Assembly: GCF_022695595.1 (NCBI RefSeq)
Contig: NZ_CP074380.1
Span: 3,608,001 to 3,672,000, forward strand
Reading direction: 5' to 3'
DNA: 64,000 bases
Source of the DNA: Streptomyces sp. MST-110588
GTDB taxonomy: Bacteria; Actinomycetota; Actinomycetes; Streptomycetales; Streptomycetaceae
Part shown: positions 45,817-53,585 of the stretch, one piece after another
Layout of the letters: each line of letters starts with the position of its first letter
Position numbering within the stretch: the first letter of the stretch is position 1
Translations under genes and position numbers: made by a program
Notes under the pieces: model-generated
Database searches by the model: none
Told to the model about the DNA's origin: nothing
Seen by the model: the letters and a program-made list of their open reading frames with translations, nothing else

Positions 45817-46758
45817 TCATCCATCGGCGCCCCCGGACCCGGAAATAACGGCGGGAGCCGCGGAATTGGCACCACCCGGCGAATCGGCCCGGCCCCGGCC
45901 GCTGCCGGGCACCCCGTGCACCTCGGCCCGGTCCTCGTTACCGGCGAGCCAGGTACGCACCGCCTGGGAACGGTGGACGGGGTGCCGGCCGGTGATCACA
46001 TGCACCTTCCGCCCGGCCTGACGGGCGAGCCGGTCCAGGAAGGTGGTGAACACCTCCGCGGTGAGACGGCCTTCGTAGACCATGAACCACAGGGCTCCGC
46101 GCGGGGCGACGGCGCAAAGGACGTTCAGACGTGCCGGCCTGCCCTCCTGCCCCGCCTTCAAGGCGCGGTCTCCCGGCTCCCCGGTGCGTACGTACGCGGA
46201 CCGGTCCGCGCGCAGCCCGTACCGGTCCGTCCACACCACCACGGCCCGCTCCGCCTTCGCCCGGGCGGCCAGGGCCGGGTACTCCCGCCGGAACCACACG
46301 GCCGCCTCGCCGCCCTCCCGCTCATGCGTCCGGCGGTCGGCACGCGGCGTGATCACCCCGTGCCGGTGCAGCCACTTGCCCACCCCCTGCTCGGTCATGA
46401 CCACCCCGAGGACCACCCGGAACAGCTCGGCGACCTGGCCCCGGGTCCACAGCGGAGTGCCGTTGAGCAGTTCCTCGGGGGTGTGGTCGGCCATGATCCG
46501 GCACAGCAGCGCCCGGTCCGCCGCGCCGATCGCCTCCCGGGCACCGGTCCGGGAACCGGCCGGCGCCGCCAGGGCCGCGCGCCCCAGCGCCCGGTGTTTG
46601 CGCCACCAGGTGCCCACCGACCGCTCCGATACCCCGAACATCCCGGCCGCCTGCCGGTAGGTCCGGGCCCGCCCCGACTCCAGCGCGGCCACCACCCGCA
46701 GCCGCACCGCCTCTTGGGCCGCGGGCGGCAGCCGCCGCGCGTCCGCCGGCCGGTTCAC
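45817..46758 (-). CDS. IS630-like transposase homologue with lost catalytic residues
   Basis: 313 residues from GTG 46758, which overlaps the UbiA stop as GTGA. It starts VNRPADARRLPPAAQEAVRL, has two helix-turn-helix units (RTYRQAAGMFGVSERSVGTWWRK and WTRGQVAELFRVVLG...), and a DDE_3-like region with the first Asp in VVVWTDRYGLRAD. The second catalytic position reads HVITGRHPVHRS instead of WDNxxxH, so the Asp is gone. The third block reads EVHGVPGSGRGRADSP instead of a PxYSPxLNPxE motif, so the Glu is absent. It should not transpose. No terminal repeats were found. Either a decayed element or a domesticated DNA-binding protein. Confidence 0.8.
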   Translation of the reverse strand: MNRPADARRLPPAAQEAVRLRVVAALESGRARTYRQAAGMFGVSERSVGTWWRKHRALGRAALAAPAGSRTGAREAIGAADRALLCRIMADHTPEELLNGTPLWTRGQVAELFRVVLGVVMTEQGVGKWLHRHGVITPRADRRTHEREGGEAAVWFRREYPALAARAKAERAVVVWTDRYGLRADRSAYVRTGEPGDRALKAGQEGRPARLNVLCAVAPRGALWFMVYEGRLTAEVFTTFLDRLARQAGRKVHVITGRHPVHRSQAVRTWLAGNEDRAEVHGVPGSGRGRADSPGGANSAAPAVISGSGGADG

Positions 46759-47723
46759 CCGGCCTCGATGACGGTCGCGGGCACCCAGACCACAAGGAGC
46801 AGACAGAGGTGTACGGCGTACTGGGTCACCATGAAGACCCGGTACGGAAGGCGGCGCAGCGTACGCGGGTCCAGGTGCGGCAGCCGCCCGGCGGTCCAGC
46901 GGGTCAGGCCGGGCACCAGGCAGTACAGGGCGACCACCACGCCCCCGGCGCAGGCCAGGGCGGCGGCCGGCCACACCTCGGGGGCCAGGGCGAGGGCGGC
47001 GGCCAGGAAGCCGGCGCCCACCGCCGTCGCGCCCACCGCGCCGGCCCGGCGGGCCGAACGTCCCGAACCGCGCGCGTACATGGTGCGGCGCCCGTCGGCC
47101 AGGTCGCCGGCCAGGTCACCGAAGTCCTTGACCACCGCTCCGACCAGACCCATCCACAGCGACATCGACACCGCCACGATCACCAGCGGCCACGACACGT
47201 GCCCGTCCGCGACGCAGAAGCAGCCGTCGGTGTAGGCCAGCAGGCCCATGAGGAAGACGCAGGTTCCGGCGCCGCGGGTGGTGTTCTTCCACGCGATGCC
47301 CCGGGCCGAGTAGAGCCAGCCGAGCAGCAGCATCCCGGCGGTCGCCAACGTGCAGACCGGCCCGTCGAACGCCGCCAGGACGAGCGCCGCGCCACCGTAG
47401 GCGGCGACGAGCCGGCGGGCGGTACCCACCGCCAGAAGCCCCCGGGCGATGGGCCGGGGCGAGCCGTTGACCCGGTCGCCGTCGACGTCGCAGACGCCGT
47501 TGTAGACGTAGGCGCTGACCGTCGCCAGGTGCCAGGACAGGGCACCGGCCATGATCCGGAGCACTCCGCCCGCCCCGCCCGCCAGGAGCACGCCCGTCGA
47601 GAAGCGCAGCATGAAGATCAGTTGGACCAGGGGCCGCGACTCGGTGTGGGCCAGCAGGACCGGACGCAGACCGGCACCGAAGGCGGAACGGGCACGTATG
47701 GCGGTGGGCTGAGCTGTGGACAT
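46755..47723 (-). CDS. UbiA-family membrane prenyltransferase
   Basis: 322-residue integral membrane prenyltransferase with about eight hydrophobic helices. Both Asp-rich motifs are present: YNGVCDVDGDRVNG and VVKDFGDLAGDLADG (Mg-diphosphate binding). It attaches an isoprenoid to an aromatic or quinone acceptor. In a type II PKS cluster this could prenylate the aglycone or a small aromatic. The ATG 47723 is divergent from the SARP gene with a 349-bp gap. The dead transposase gene is coupled to its stop, so both are transcribed together. No terpene precursor genes are in the window. Confidence 0.9.
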   Translation of the reverse strand: MSTAQPTAIRARSAFGAGLRPVLLAHTESRPLVQLIFMLRFSTGVLLAGGAGGVLRIMAGALSWHLATVSAYVYNGVCDVDGDRVNGSPRPIARGLLAVGTARRLVAAYGGAALVLAAFDGPVCTLATAGMLLLGWLYSARGIAWKNTTRGAGTCVFLMGLLAYTDGCFCVADGHVSWPLVIVAVSMSLWMGLVGAVVKDFGDLAGDLADGRRTMYARGSGRSARRAGAVGATAVGAGFLAAALALAPEVWPAAALACAGGVVVALYCLVPGLTRWTAGRLPHLDPRTLRRLPYRVFMVTQYAVHLCLLLVVWVPATVIEAG

Positions 47724-48072
47724 GTCCGAGAACCCAAGCAGTCGGGCGGACCCCTGGGAACAGAACTACATCTAAAGTGCGCCTCGGCTACATCCAACGG
47801 CCGGTCCGTTGATCCATCAACCGTGACATCCCACGGGTACGACGGCCCGCCGCGCGCCGCGCCCGGTACCCGCCAACACCGCGGCTCGCAGGGGCCGCTG
47901 CTCAACGGCGTACGGGAGTACGCGGCGCCCTACAACCTTCGGTGCACCCGGCATATCGATGGAATTATTCATCTGGAAACAGCCGGAGTTCCGCGCATAG
48001 TTTTATGGCCGGTTCCCGACCCAGGAACAACCGGCCGGGAGGGAAAAGCCGGAAATAAAACTTGGAGAGACA
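47724..48072. promoter_or_regulatory. Divergent control region between UbiA and SARP, with three inverted repeats
   Basis: The only non-coding gap above 300 bp (349 bp). Two overlapping palindromes lie at 47795-47821: CAACGG-N5-CCGTTG (47795-47811) and GTTGAT-CC-ATCAAC (47808-47821), 72 to 98 bp from the UbiA start. A third, GGCCGGTT-N14-AACCGGCC (48007-48014 and 48029-48036), lies 37 bp before the SARP ATG. The 48 bp before the SARP gene are unusually AT-rich (about 47945-48062), as expected of a promoter. No open frame of merit. Confidence 0.6.
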
Positions 48073-48840
48073 ATGCCGGAATACAAGGTGCTCGGGACCA
48101 CTCAGGTCCGCTCTGCTGGCCGCGACCGCACCCCGACGCCCGCCAAGGTGCGCCAGGTACTCGCCCTGCTCCTGCTCCGCGGCAATCAGGTCGTGCACAT
48201 CGACGCGTTCATCGACGAGCTGTGGGGGGACGACTCGCCGCGCACCGCGGTCACCACCGCTCAGACGTACATCTACCAACTGCGCAAGTCCTTCGCCCGG
48301 GACGGGGTGATGAAGCCGGGACAGCGCTGGCTGCTCACCCGCCCGCCGGGCTACATGCTCCTGCTGGAGCCCGGCGAACTGGACGCCGAGGTCTTCGAGT
48401 CGACCGTCCACAGCGCCCGGAAGCTGATGGACGACGGCCGGGCGGCCCAGGCCGAGCCGATGCTCCGCCGGGCGCTGGAGATGTGGACCGGCCCGGCCCT
48501 GGCCGATGTCACCAAGGGCCGGCAGCTCAGCGCCCACGCCGTCCACCTGGAGGAACAGCGGATGCGCGCGCTGGAGCTGTGCGTCCAGGCCGGCTTCGCG
48601 CTCGGCCGTACCAGGGAACTGGTCGGCGAGCTGCGGTCGCTGACGGTCCGCTACCCGCTCAACGAGTGGTTCCACGGACAGCTCATGGCGGCGCTGGCCG
48701 ACTGTGGACGGCGCAGCGAGGCCCTGGGCGTCTACCACAACCTGCGCATGATGCTGGACGAGGAACTCGGCCTGACCCCCTCGGAAGAGATCAAGCGCAT
48801 GCAGCACCGCATCCTCAACGAGCAGCCAGTGCTGGCCTGA
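48073..48840 (+). CDS. SARP-family pathway activator
   Basis: 255-residue Streptomyces antibiotic regulatory protein. It has an N-terminal OmpR-like winged helix (YKVLGTTQVRSAGRDRTPTPAKVRQVLALLLLRGNQVVHIDAFIDELWG) and a bacterial transcriptional activation domain (AEVFESTVHSARKLMDDG..., LNEWFHGQLMAALADCGRRSEALGVYHNLRMMLDEELGL). ATG 48073 follows GGAGAGA. No C-terminal ATPase, so it is a small SARP (ActII-ORF4/DnrI class). It is the obvious candidate to bind the 11-bp spaced heptad repeats at 3574, 20460 and 38513. Confidence 0.95.
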   Translation: MPEYKVLGTTQVRSAGRDRTPTPAKVRQVLALLLLRGNQVVHIDAFIDELWGDDSPRTAVTTAQTYIYQLRKSFARDGVMKPGQRWLLTRPPGYMLLLEPGELDAEVFESTVHSARKLMDDGRAAQAEPMLRRALEMWTGPALADVTKGRQLSAHAVHLEEQRMRALELCVQAGFALGRTRELVGELRSLTVRYPLNEWFHGQLMAALADCGRRSEALGVYHNLRMMLDEELGLTPSEEIKRMQHRILNEQPVLA

Positions 48841-48953
48841 GCGGCCCCGCGCGGACACGGGCGAGCCGGAACGGCCCGATCAGGCCGGCCGGGCTTGAAC
48901 GAGACTCCAAGTGGAACCCAACGTACGGATGTGGGCTGAATCCCCACACAAGA

Positions 48954-49001
48954 CACACGACACACAGCACACGACACACAGCACACGACACACAGCACAC
49001 G
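48954..49001. repeat. 14-bp tandem repeat (3.4 copies) in the leader of PEP-enzyme copy 2
   Basis: Three perfect copies of cacacgacacacag at 48954-48995, then a partial copy to 49001, ending 27 bp before the start codon at 49029. The sequence is CA-rich and would be unstructured in mRNA. The number of copies may vary between isolates. GGAGGAG follows between it and the start codon. Confidence 0.93.
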
Positions 49002-49028
49002 TCACCGCTGCGGAGGAGCGAGCGATCC

Positions 49029-51419
49029 ATGGGTGTTCCGGATCTGTCACAGATCGGCCTGGCGGACGCACCGGCCGCCGGACGCAAGGCCGCCGTACTG
49101 GGCGAGCTGGCCCGGGCCGGGTTCGACGTCCCGGCCGGCTGGGTCCTGAGCACGGACCTGATGGCCGGGGCGTTCGGCCCGGGCGGTGACCTCACCAGGC
49201 TGCGGGAGAGCGTCGCCGCGATCCTCGCCGAGGCGGGCGACGTCCCGCTCGCGGTGCGCTCCTCCGGCGTCGCCGAGGACCTGGAGGGCATGTCCTACGC
49301 GGGCCAGTACGAGTCGGTGCTCAACTGCCGCGGCGCGCAGGAGGTGCTCGACGCGGTCCGTACGTGCTGGGAGTCCGGGTCCAGCGAACGGCTGGCCGCC
49401 TACCAGGGCGACGCCCCGGCCGGCGGGGTGGCGGTCCTGGTCCAGGAGATGGTGGACGCCGATGTCGCCGGGGTCGCCTTCAGCGTCAACGCGCTGACCG
49501 CCGACCCCGACGAGGTCGTGGTCAGCGCCGTGCGCGGGCTCGGCGATCGGCTGATGTCCGGTGAGGCGACGGCCGAGGAATGGGCCGTACGCGACGGTGC
49601 CGCGCGCCGCACCTCCGGCGAGGAGCAGGTGGCCGACGAGGCGCTGGTCCTGCGGGTGGCCGAGCTGGCCCGCGCGGTCGCCGACCGGTTCGGCGCGCCC
49701 CAGGACGTCGAGTGGGCCGTGTCCGGCGGCCGGCTGCGGCTGCTCCAGGCCCGTCCGGTCACCGGGCTCCCGGACGAGCTGGTGCCGCATGTACCCGTCC
49801 CGGTGGATGTGCCGCCGGGCACCTCGATGCGCGACCCGAACTTCGACCGGCCTTGGACCCCGTTCGTACGGTCGGTGTTCCTGCCGGTCTTCACCCGGGC
49901 CGCACCGCACGTGTTCGCCTTCACCACCGGCGCCACCCCGCGCCCCACGGTCATCGGCGGCTGGCCGTACGTCAACGTCCTGCCCGACACCATGCCCGAG
50001 CTGGTCGCCAGGCTGGAGAAGATCGCCGAGCGGTTCGCCGCGGGCGACCCCCTGGAGCTGGTGCGCCGCTGGGAGGGCGGCTGGAAGGCCGAGACCGCCG
50101 CGGCCGTCGCCGAGCTGCGCGCGGTCGACCCGGCGGCCCTGGACGACTCCGCGCTGACCGCCCACCTCGAACGTCTCCTGGACGCCTTCGCCACCCTGCA
50201 CGACCGCTATTTCCAGCTCAGCGGCGCCTCGGCGGGCCTGCTGGGGCGGCTCGGCGCGACCTGCGCCGAACTCCTCGGCTGGGACGCCGCCAAGACGCTG
50301 CTGCTGCGCGGCGGCCTGGTCGGCGACCACGTACCGGCCACCGCCGGGGTCGGGGACATGGCGCGCTACGCCGCCGGCCGCCCGGAGGTACGGGCCGCGC
50401 TGGAGGCGGGCGAGCGCCCCGCCGACCCGGGCTTCACGGCCCTGCTGACCGCCTATCTCGCCGACTACGGCCACCGCACCGCCGGGTTCACCCTGACCGA
50501 ACCGACCCTGGCCGAGCAGCCCGAGGTGGTGCTCGGGATGGTCCGCGCCCAGCTCGACGCGCCCTACGACCTGGACGCCGAACGGGCCAGGCTGGAGGAG
50601 CGCCGCGCCGCCACGGCCGCCGAGGCCCGCGCCGCGCTCGCCGACCGCCCCGAGGCCGACCGGGAGCGCTTCGAGCGCGCCCTGCTCGGCTCCGACCTCA
50701 GCGCACCGATCCGCGACGAGAAGTCCTTCTACGCCGTGTCGCTGTGGGCACTGCTGCGCTACGCCGCGCTGGAGGCCGGGGCCCGGCTGGCCGCCGCCGG
50801 AACGCTCACCGCCCGCGAGGACGTGCTGTTCCTGGAGTACGAGGAGGTGACCGCCGCCCTCGCCGGACGGACCCCCGCCGAGGGCCTGGTGCGCCACCGC
50901 CGTGGCGAGCACGCCTGGGCGCTGGCCCACCCCGGCCCGCCGGTGCTCGGCGAGCCGCCCGCACCGCCGCGGCCCGTACCGGACATGACACCGCCGTCCC
51001 CGGCCGCCCAGGAGGTCATGCGGGGCGCCGAGTGGTCGATGGGCGTCTTCGGCGCGGGCGCCGCCGCGGCCCGCCAGGAGGAGGACACCCTGCACGGCGT
51101 CGCCGCCTCCCCCGGCCGCCGCACCGGCACCGTACGCGTCATCAACGGCGTCGCCGAGTTCGGGCGGCTGCGCGCCGGCGAGGTGCTGGTCTGCCCGGAG
51201 ACGACCGCGCAGTGGGCGATCCTCTTCCCGGCGGTCGGCGCCCTGGTCACCGACCGCGGCAGCCTGCTCTCGCACCCGGCGATCATCGCCCGCGAGTACG
51301 GCGTCCCGGCGGTCGTCGCCACCCGTACCGCCACCGCGTTCCTGCGCGACGGCGACCTGGTCACCGTGGACGGCAGCACCGGCACCGTACGCCGTGAACG
51401 CGCGGGCGGCCCGACGTGA
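49029..51419 (+). CDS. PEP-synthase / rifampin-phosphotransferase-like enzyme (copy 2)
   Basis: 796 residues, clear paralogue of copy 1 at 17801. Start MGVPDLSQIGLADAPAAGRK at ATG 49029 is supported by GGAGGAG; the very long upstream open frame is not coding. ATP-grasp region has SSGVAEDLEGMSYAGQYES; the swivelling domain has GSLLSHPAIIAREYGVPAVV (His749). Shared middle-domain stretches such as SMRDPNFDRPWTPFVRS and TPRPTVIGGWPYVN mark the two as duplicates. Copy 2 lacks the low-complexity insertions of copy 1. An exact 39-bp stretch of this gene (50562-50600) recurs inverted at 51440-51478. Function as for copy 1: phosphorylation of a product or intermediate hydroxyl. Confidence 0.87.
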   Translation: MGVPDLSQIGLADAPAAGRKAAVLGELARAGFDVPAGWVLSTDLMAGAFGPGGDLTRLRESVAAILAEAGDVPLAVRSSGVAEDLEGMSYAGQYESVLNCRGAQEVLDAVRTCWESGSSERLAAYQGDAPAGGVAVLVQEMVDADVAGVAFSVNALTADPDEVVVSAVRGLGDRLMSGEATAEEWAVRDGAARRTSGEEQVADEALVLRVAELARAVADRFGAPQDVEWAVSGGRLRLLQARPVTGLPDELVPHVPVPVDVPPGTSMRDPNFDRPWTPFVRSVFLPVFTRAAPHVFAFTTGATPRPTVIGGWPYVNVLPDTMPELVARLEKIAERFAAGDPLELVRRWEGGWKAETAAAVAELRAVDPAALDDSALTAHLERLLDAFATLHDRYFQLSGASAGLLGRLGATCAELLGWDAAKTLLLRGGLVGDHVPATAGVGDMARYAAGRPEVRAALEAGERPADPGFTALLTAYLADYGHRTAGFTLTEPTLAEQPEVVLGMVRAQLDAPYDLDAERARLEERRAATAAEARAALADRPEADRERFERALLGSDLSAPIRDEKSFYAVSLWALLRYAALEAGARLAAAGTLTAREDVLFLEYEEVTAALAGRTPAEGLVRHRRGEHAWALAHPGPPVLGEPPAPPRPVPDMTPPSPAAQEVMRGAEWSMGVFGAGAAAARQEEDTLHGVAASPGRRTGTVRVINGVAEFGRLRAGEVLVCPETTAQWAILFPAVGALVTDRGSLLSHPAIIAREYGVPAVVATRTATAFLRDGDLVTVDGSTGTVRRERAGGPT
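50562..50600 (+). repeat. Left arm of 39-bp inverted repeat (within PEP-enzyme copy 2)
   Basis: Exact reverse-complement match to 51440-51478, 839 bp apart. This arm is coding (residues around 512-524, PYDLDAERARLEE). Matching continues imperfectly for about 19 bp beyond (four or five mismatches). Confidence 0.96.
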
Positions 51420-51439
51420 CCAGCCGTCCCGGCGCGGCA

Positions 51440-51478
51440 CTCCTCCAGCCTGGCCCGTTCGGCGTCCAGGTCGTAGGG
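51440..51478 (-). repeat. Right arm of 39-bp inverted repeat (intergenic, before FMO copy 2)
   Basis: The 67-bp gap between PEP-enzyme copy 2 and FMO copy 2 consists mostly of an inverted fragment of the PEP-enzyme gene. Its end (TAGGG) contributes to the TAGGGAG ribosome site of the FMO gene. Confidence 0.96.
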
Positions 51479-51486
51479 AGCGGCGC

Positions 51487-52782
51487 ATGAGCGCGCTGCG
51501 TGTCGCGGTGTCCGGCGCCGGCATCGGCGGTCTGGCCCTGGCCCAGGGCCTGCGCCGGCGCGGCGTGGAGGTGACGGTCTATGAGAGCGACGGCTCCGCC
51601 CTCTCCCGGGATCAGGGGTTCCGGCTGCGGATCGACGCGCAGGGCCGCGCCGCCCTGGCCGACTGCCTGCCCGCCCGGCTCCACCGGCTGGCCGAGGACA
51701 CCGCCGGCCGGCCCTACACCTCGCGCGGCCTGTGCTTCGACCACCGGCTGACCCGGCTCGGCGCGCACCGGCCGGCCGCGGCGCCGGATGGCACCGACGG
51801 CCGGGACAACCGGGACAACCTGGACGACCGGAAGGGCCGGACCGACCCGAACGACCCGAACGACCGGGCCGGCCTGGACGATCCGGGCGCCGCCAGCATG
51901 GTCGCCGACCGCCGGGTCCTGCGGCAGATCCTGCTGACCGGGCTCGGCGACGCGGTGCGGTTCGGCCACCGGGTCACCGGCTACCGGCCCGCCGGCGAGG
52001 GCGTGTTCCTCGACTTCGCCGACGGCACCGCCGCCGCGGCGGACGTCCTGGTCCTCGCCGACGGCATCAACTCCCGGGCCCGGCGCCACCTCCTGCCCCG
52101 CGCCCAGGTCCTGGACACCGGCCTGCGCGCCGTCCAAGGGCACATGCCGCTGGACGCCGAGGCTTTGGACTGGGTACCGCCGGAGCTGCTCGGCGGGTCA
52201 CGCCCGGTGCTCGGCCCCCACCGGACGACCCTGGTGGTCGGGGCGTACCAGCCGCGCCGGCCGGTGGCCGAGGCCGTCGCCGAGCACGCTCCCGGCGCGG
52301 ACATCGAGGCGGTCCGCGCCTACTTCAAGTGGACCCTGGTCGCCCCGGCCGGCCAATTCCCGTACGCCGGAGCAGGCTTGAGCGCTGCCGGTCCGCTCGG
52401 CCTGCATGCCGCCGCCACGCGTATGACGAAGGGCTGGCACCCGCTGCTGCGCCGCGTACTCGCACGCTCCGACCGCGCCGCCACCTTCGCGCTGTCCATC
52501 AGGGCCGTACCCGTGCCGGACGCCTGGCCGCCCGGCCGGGTCACGGCGCTGGGCGACTGCGTGCACGCCCCCACCCCGGTCGGCGGCCTCGGCGCCAACA
52601 CGGCGCTGCGCGACGCAGCCCTGCTGTCCGGGCGGCTGGCCGACGCCCGCGCCGGACGCCTGGACGTGACCGGGGCCATCGGCCTCTACGAGGAGGAGAT
52701 GCGCGGGTACGCCCGCGCGGCGGTGGACGGCTCGTTACGGGGTGCCGAGACCGTCTTCCGCGCCGACCCCCTCCCCGTCTGA
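51487..52782 (+). CDS. FAD-dependent aromatic monooxygenase (copy 2), TTA-containing
   Basis: 431 residues, paralogue of copy 1 at 15567. FAD motif RVAVSGAGIGGLALAQGL, GD motif ALGDCVHAPTPVGGLGANTA, and shared MPLDAEALDWVPPELLGGSR. It differs by a ~30-residue Asp/Arg/Asn-rich insertion (residues about 101-137) and by a TTA leucine codon at 52735-52737 (codon 417), where copy 1 uses CTG. It is thus expected to be bldA-dependent. ATG 51487 follows AGGGAG. It is followed 23 bp later by its membrane partner, as in cassette 1. Role: hydroxylation or ring oxidation of the polyketide. Confidence 0.92.
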   Translation: MSALRVAVSGAGIGGLALAQGLRRRGVEVTVYESDGSALSRDQGFRLRIDAQGRAALADCLPARLHRLAEDTAGRPYTSRGLCFDHRLTRLGAHRPAAAPDGTDGRDNRDNLDDRKGRTDPNDPNDRAGLDDPGAASMVADRRVLRQILLTGLGDAVRFGHRVTGYRPAGEGVFLDFADGTAAAADVLVLADGINSRARRHLLPRAQVLDTGLRAVQGHMPLDAEALDWVPPELLGGSRPVLGPHRTTLVVGAYQPRRPVAEAVAEHAPGADIEAVRAYFKWTLVAPAGQFPYAGAGLSAAGPLGLHAAATRMTKGWHPLLRRVLARSDRAATFALSIRAVPVPDAWPPGRVTALGDCVHAPTPVGGLGANTALRDAALLSGRLADARAGRLDVTGAIGLYEEEMRGYARAAVDGSLRGAETVFRADPLPV

Positions 52783-52805
52783 TCCCCCCATACAAAGGAG
52801 TGACC

Positions 52806-53507
52806 ATGCAGAAGACCGGCCCCCTCACCCGTGTGCGGCCGTTTGTTCCCATCCTGCTCGACATCGTCGTCCCGGCGGTGCTGTACCTGGGCCTCAAACG
52901 GCTGGGGGTGTCGGACTTCTGGGCGCTGACCGTCGCCGGTGTCTCCACCGGCGTCACCACCCTGATCAACACGATCCGCCGGCGCCGGATGGACTTCGTC
53001 GGCATCCTGGTCGTGCTGGAGATCGCCCTGACGGTGGCCCTGCTGTTCGTCACCGACGACCCGCGGGTGGTGGCGGTCAAGCCGTCCTTCTACACCGCCT
53101 TCACCGGTGTCTTCCTGTGGGTCACCTGCTTCGTCGGCCGGCCCGTCGTCTACCAGGCCGCCGCCCCGATGGCGACCAAGGGCGACCCGGCTCGCGAGAT
53201 CGCATACGACCGCGCGTGGGTGGAGTCCAGGGAATTCCGCTCCCGGGAACGGGTGATGACCGCCGCGTTCGGCGCGATGCTGATCGCCGAGGCCGCGCTG
53301 CGCGTGTTCGTGGTCTACCGCTACTCGGTGCAGGACCTGGAGAAGTCCTTCCTGCTGTCCCAGCTCCCCGGCATCGTGCTGCTCGTGGCGGTGCTCGGCT
53401 TCTTCCGTATGAACGTGCCCGCCCTGACCCGCATCGTCGACGGCATCCAGGAGCGGGTCACCGCCTCGGAGCTGAGCGAGTACCGGACCGCGGGGAAGGG
53501 CCGGTGA
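52806..53507 (+). CDS. VC0807-like polytopic membrane protein (copy 2)
   Basis: 233-residue membrane protein with about six helices, homologue of 14755-15516. Landmarks shared: INTIRRRRMDFVGI (copy 1 VRSRRLNAFPLMM), FVTDDPRVVAVKPS and MATKGDPAREIAYDRAWVES. No catalytic motif recognised. ATG 52806 has AAAGGAGTG upstream. Together with FMO copy 2 it repeats the order seen in cassette 1. A strong hairpin follows at 53521. Confidence 0.8.
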   Translation: MQKTGPLTRVRPFVPILLDIVVPAVLYLGLKRLGVSDFWALTVAGVSTGVTTLINTIRRRRMDFVGILVVLEIALTVALLFVTDDPRVVAVKPSFYTAFTGVFLWVTCFVGRPVVYQAAAPMATKGDPAREIAYDRAWVESREFRSRERVMTAAFGAMLIAEAALRVFVVYRYSVQDLEKSFLLSQLPGIVLLVAVLGFFRMNVPALTRIVDGIQERVTASELSEYRTAGKGR

Positions 53508-53520
53508 CGCGGTGCCGTCC

Positions 53521-53545
53521 GGCGGGCCGCACCCCGCGGCCCGCC
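53521..53545. terminator. 10-bp perfect hairpin after membrane protein copy 2
   Basis: GGCGGGCCGC (53521-53530), 5-nt loop, GCGGCCCGCC (53536-53545). It starts 13 bp after the stop at 53507 and 40 bp before the nitroreductase start, so it may be an attenuator or terminator within the plus-strand operon. Confidence 0.65.
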
Positions 53546-53585
53546 GTACCGCCGTCCCCGCGCCCCGCGCCATAAGGGGCGGCCG

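Noticed and set aside
45817..46758. Active insertion sequence
   Set aside because: Second Asp and Glu of the DDE triad absent, and no terminal inverted repeats or target duplication found.
46809..49028. Open frame extending 740 codons upstream of PEP enzyme 2
   Set aside because: Runs antisense over UbiA and the transposase and across an intergenic region and SARP; Arg/Gly/His-rich nonsense typical of GC-rich shadow frames. The real start is ATG 49029.
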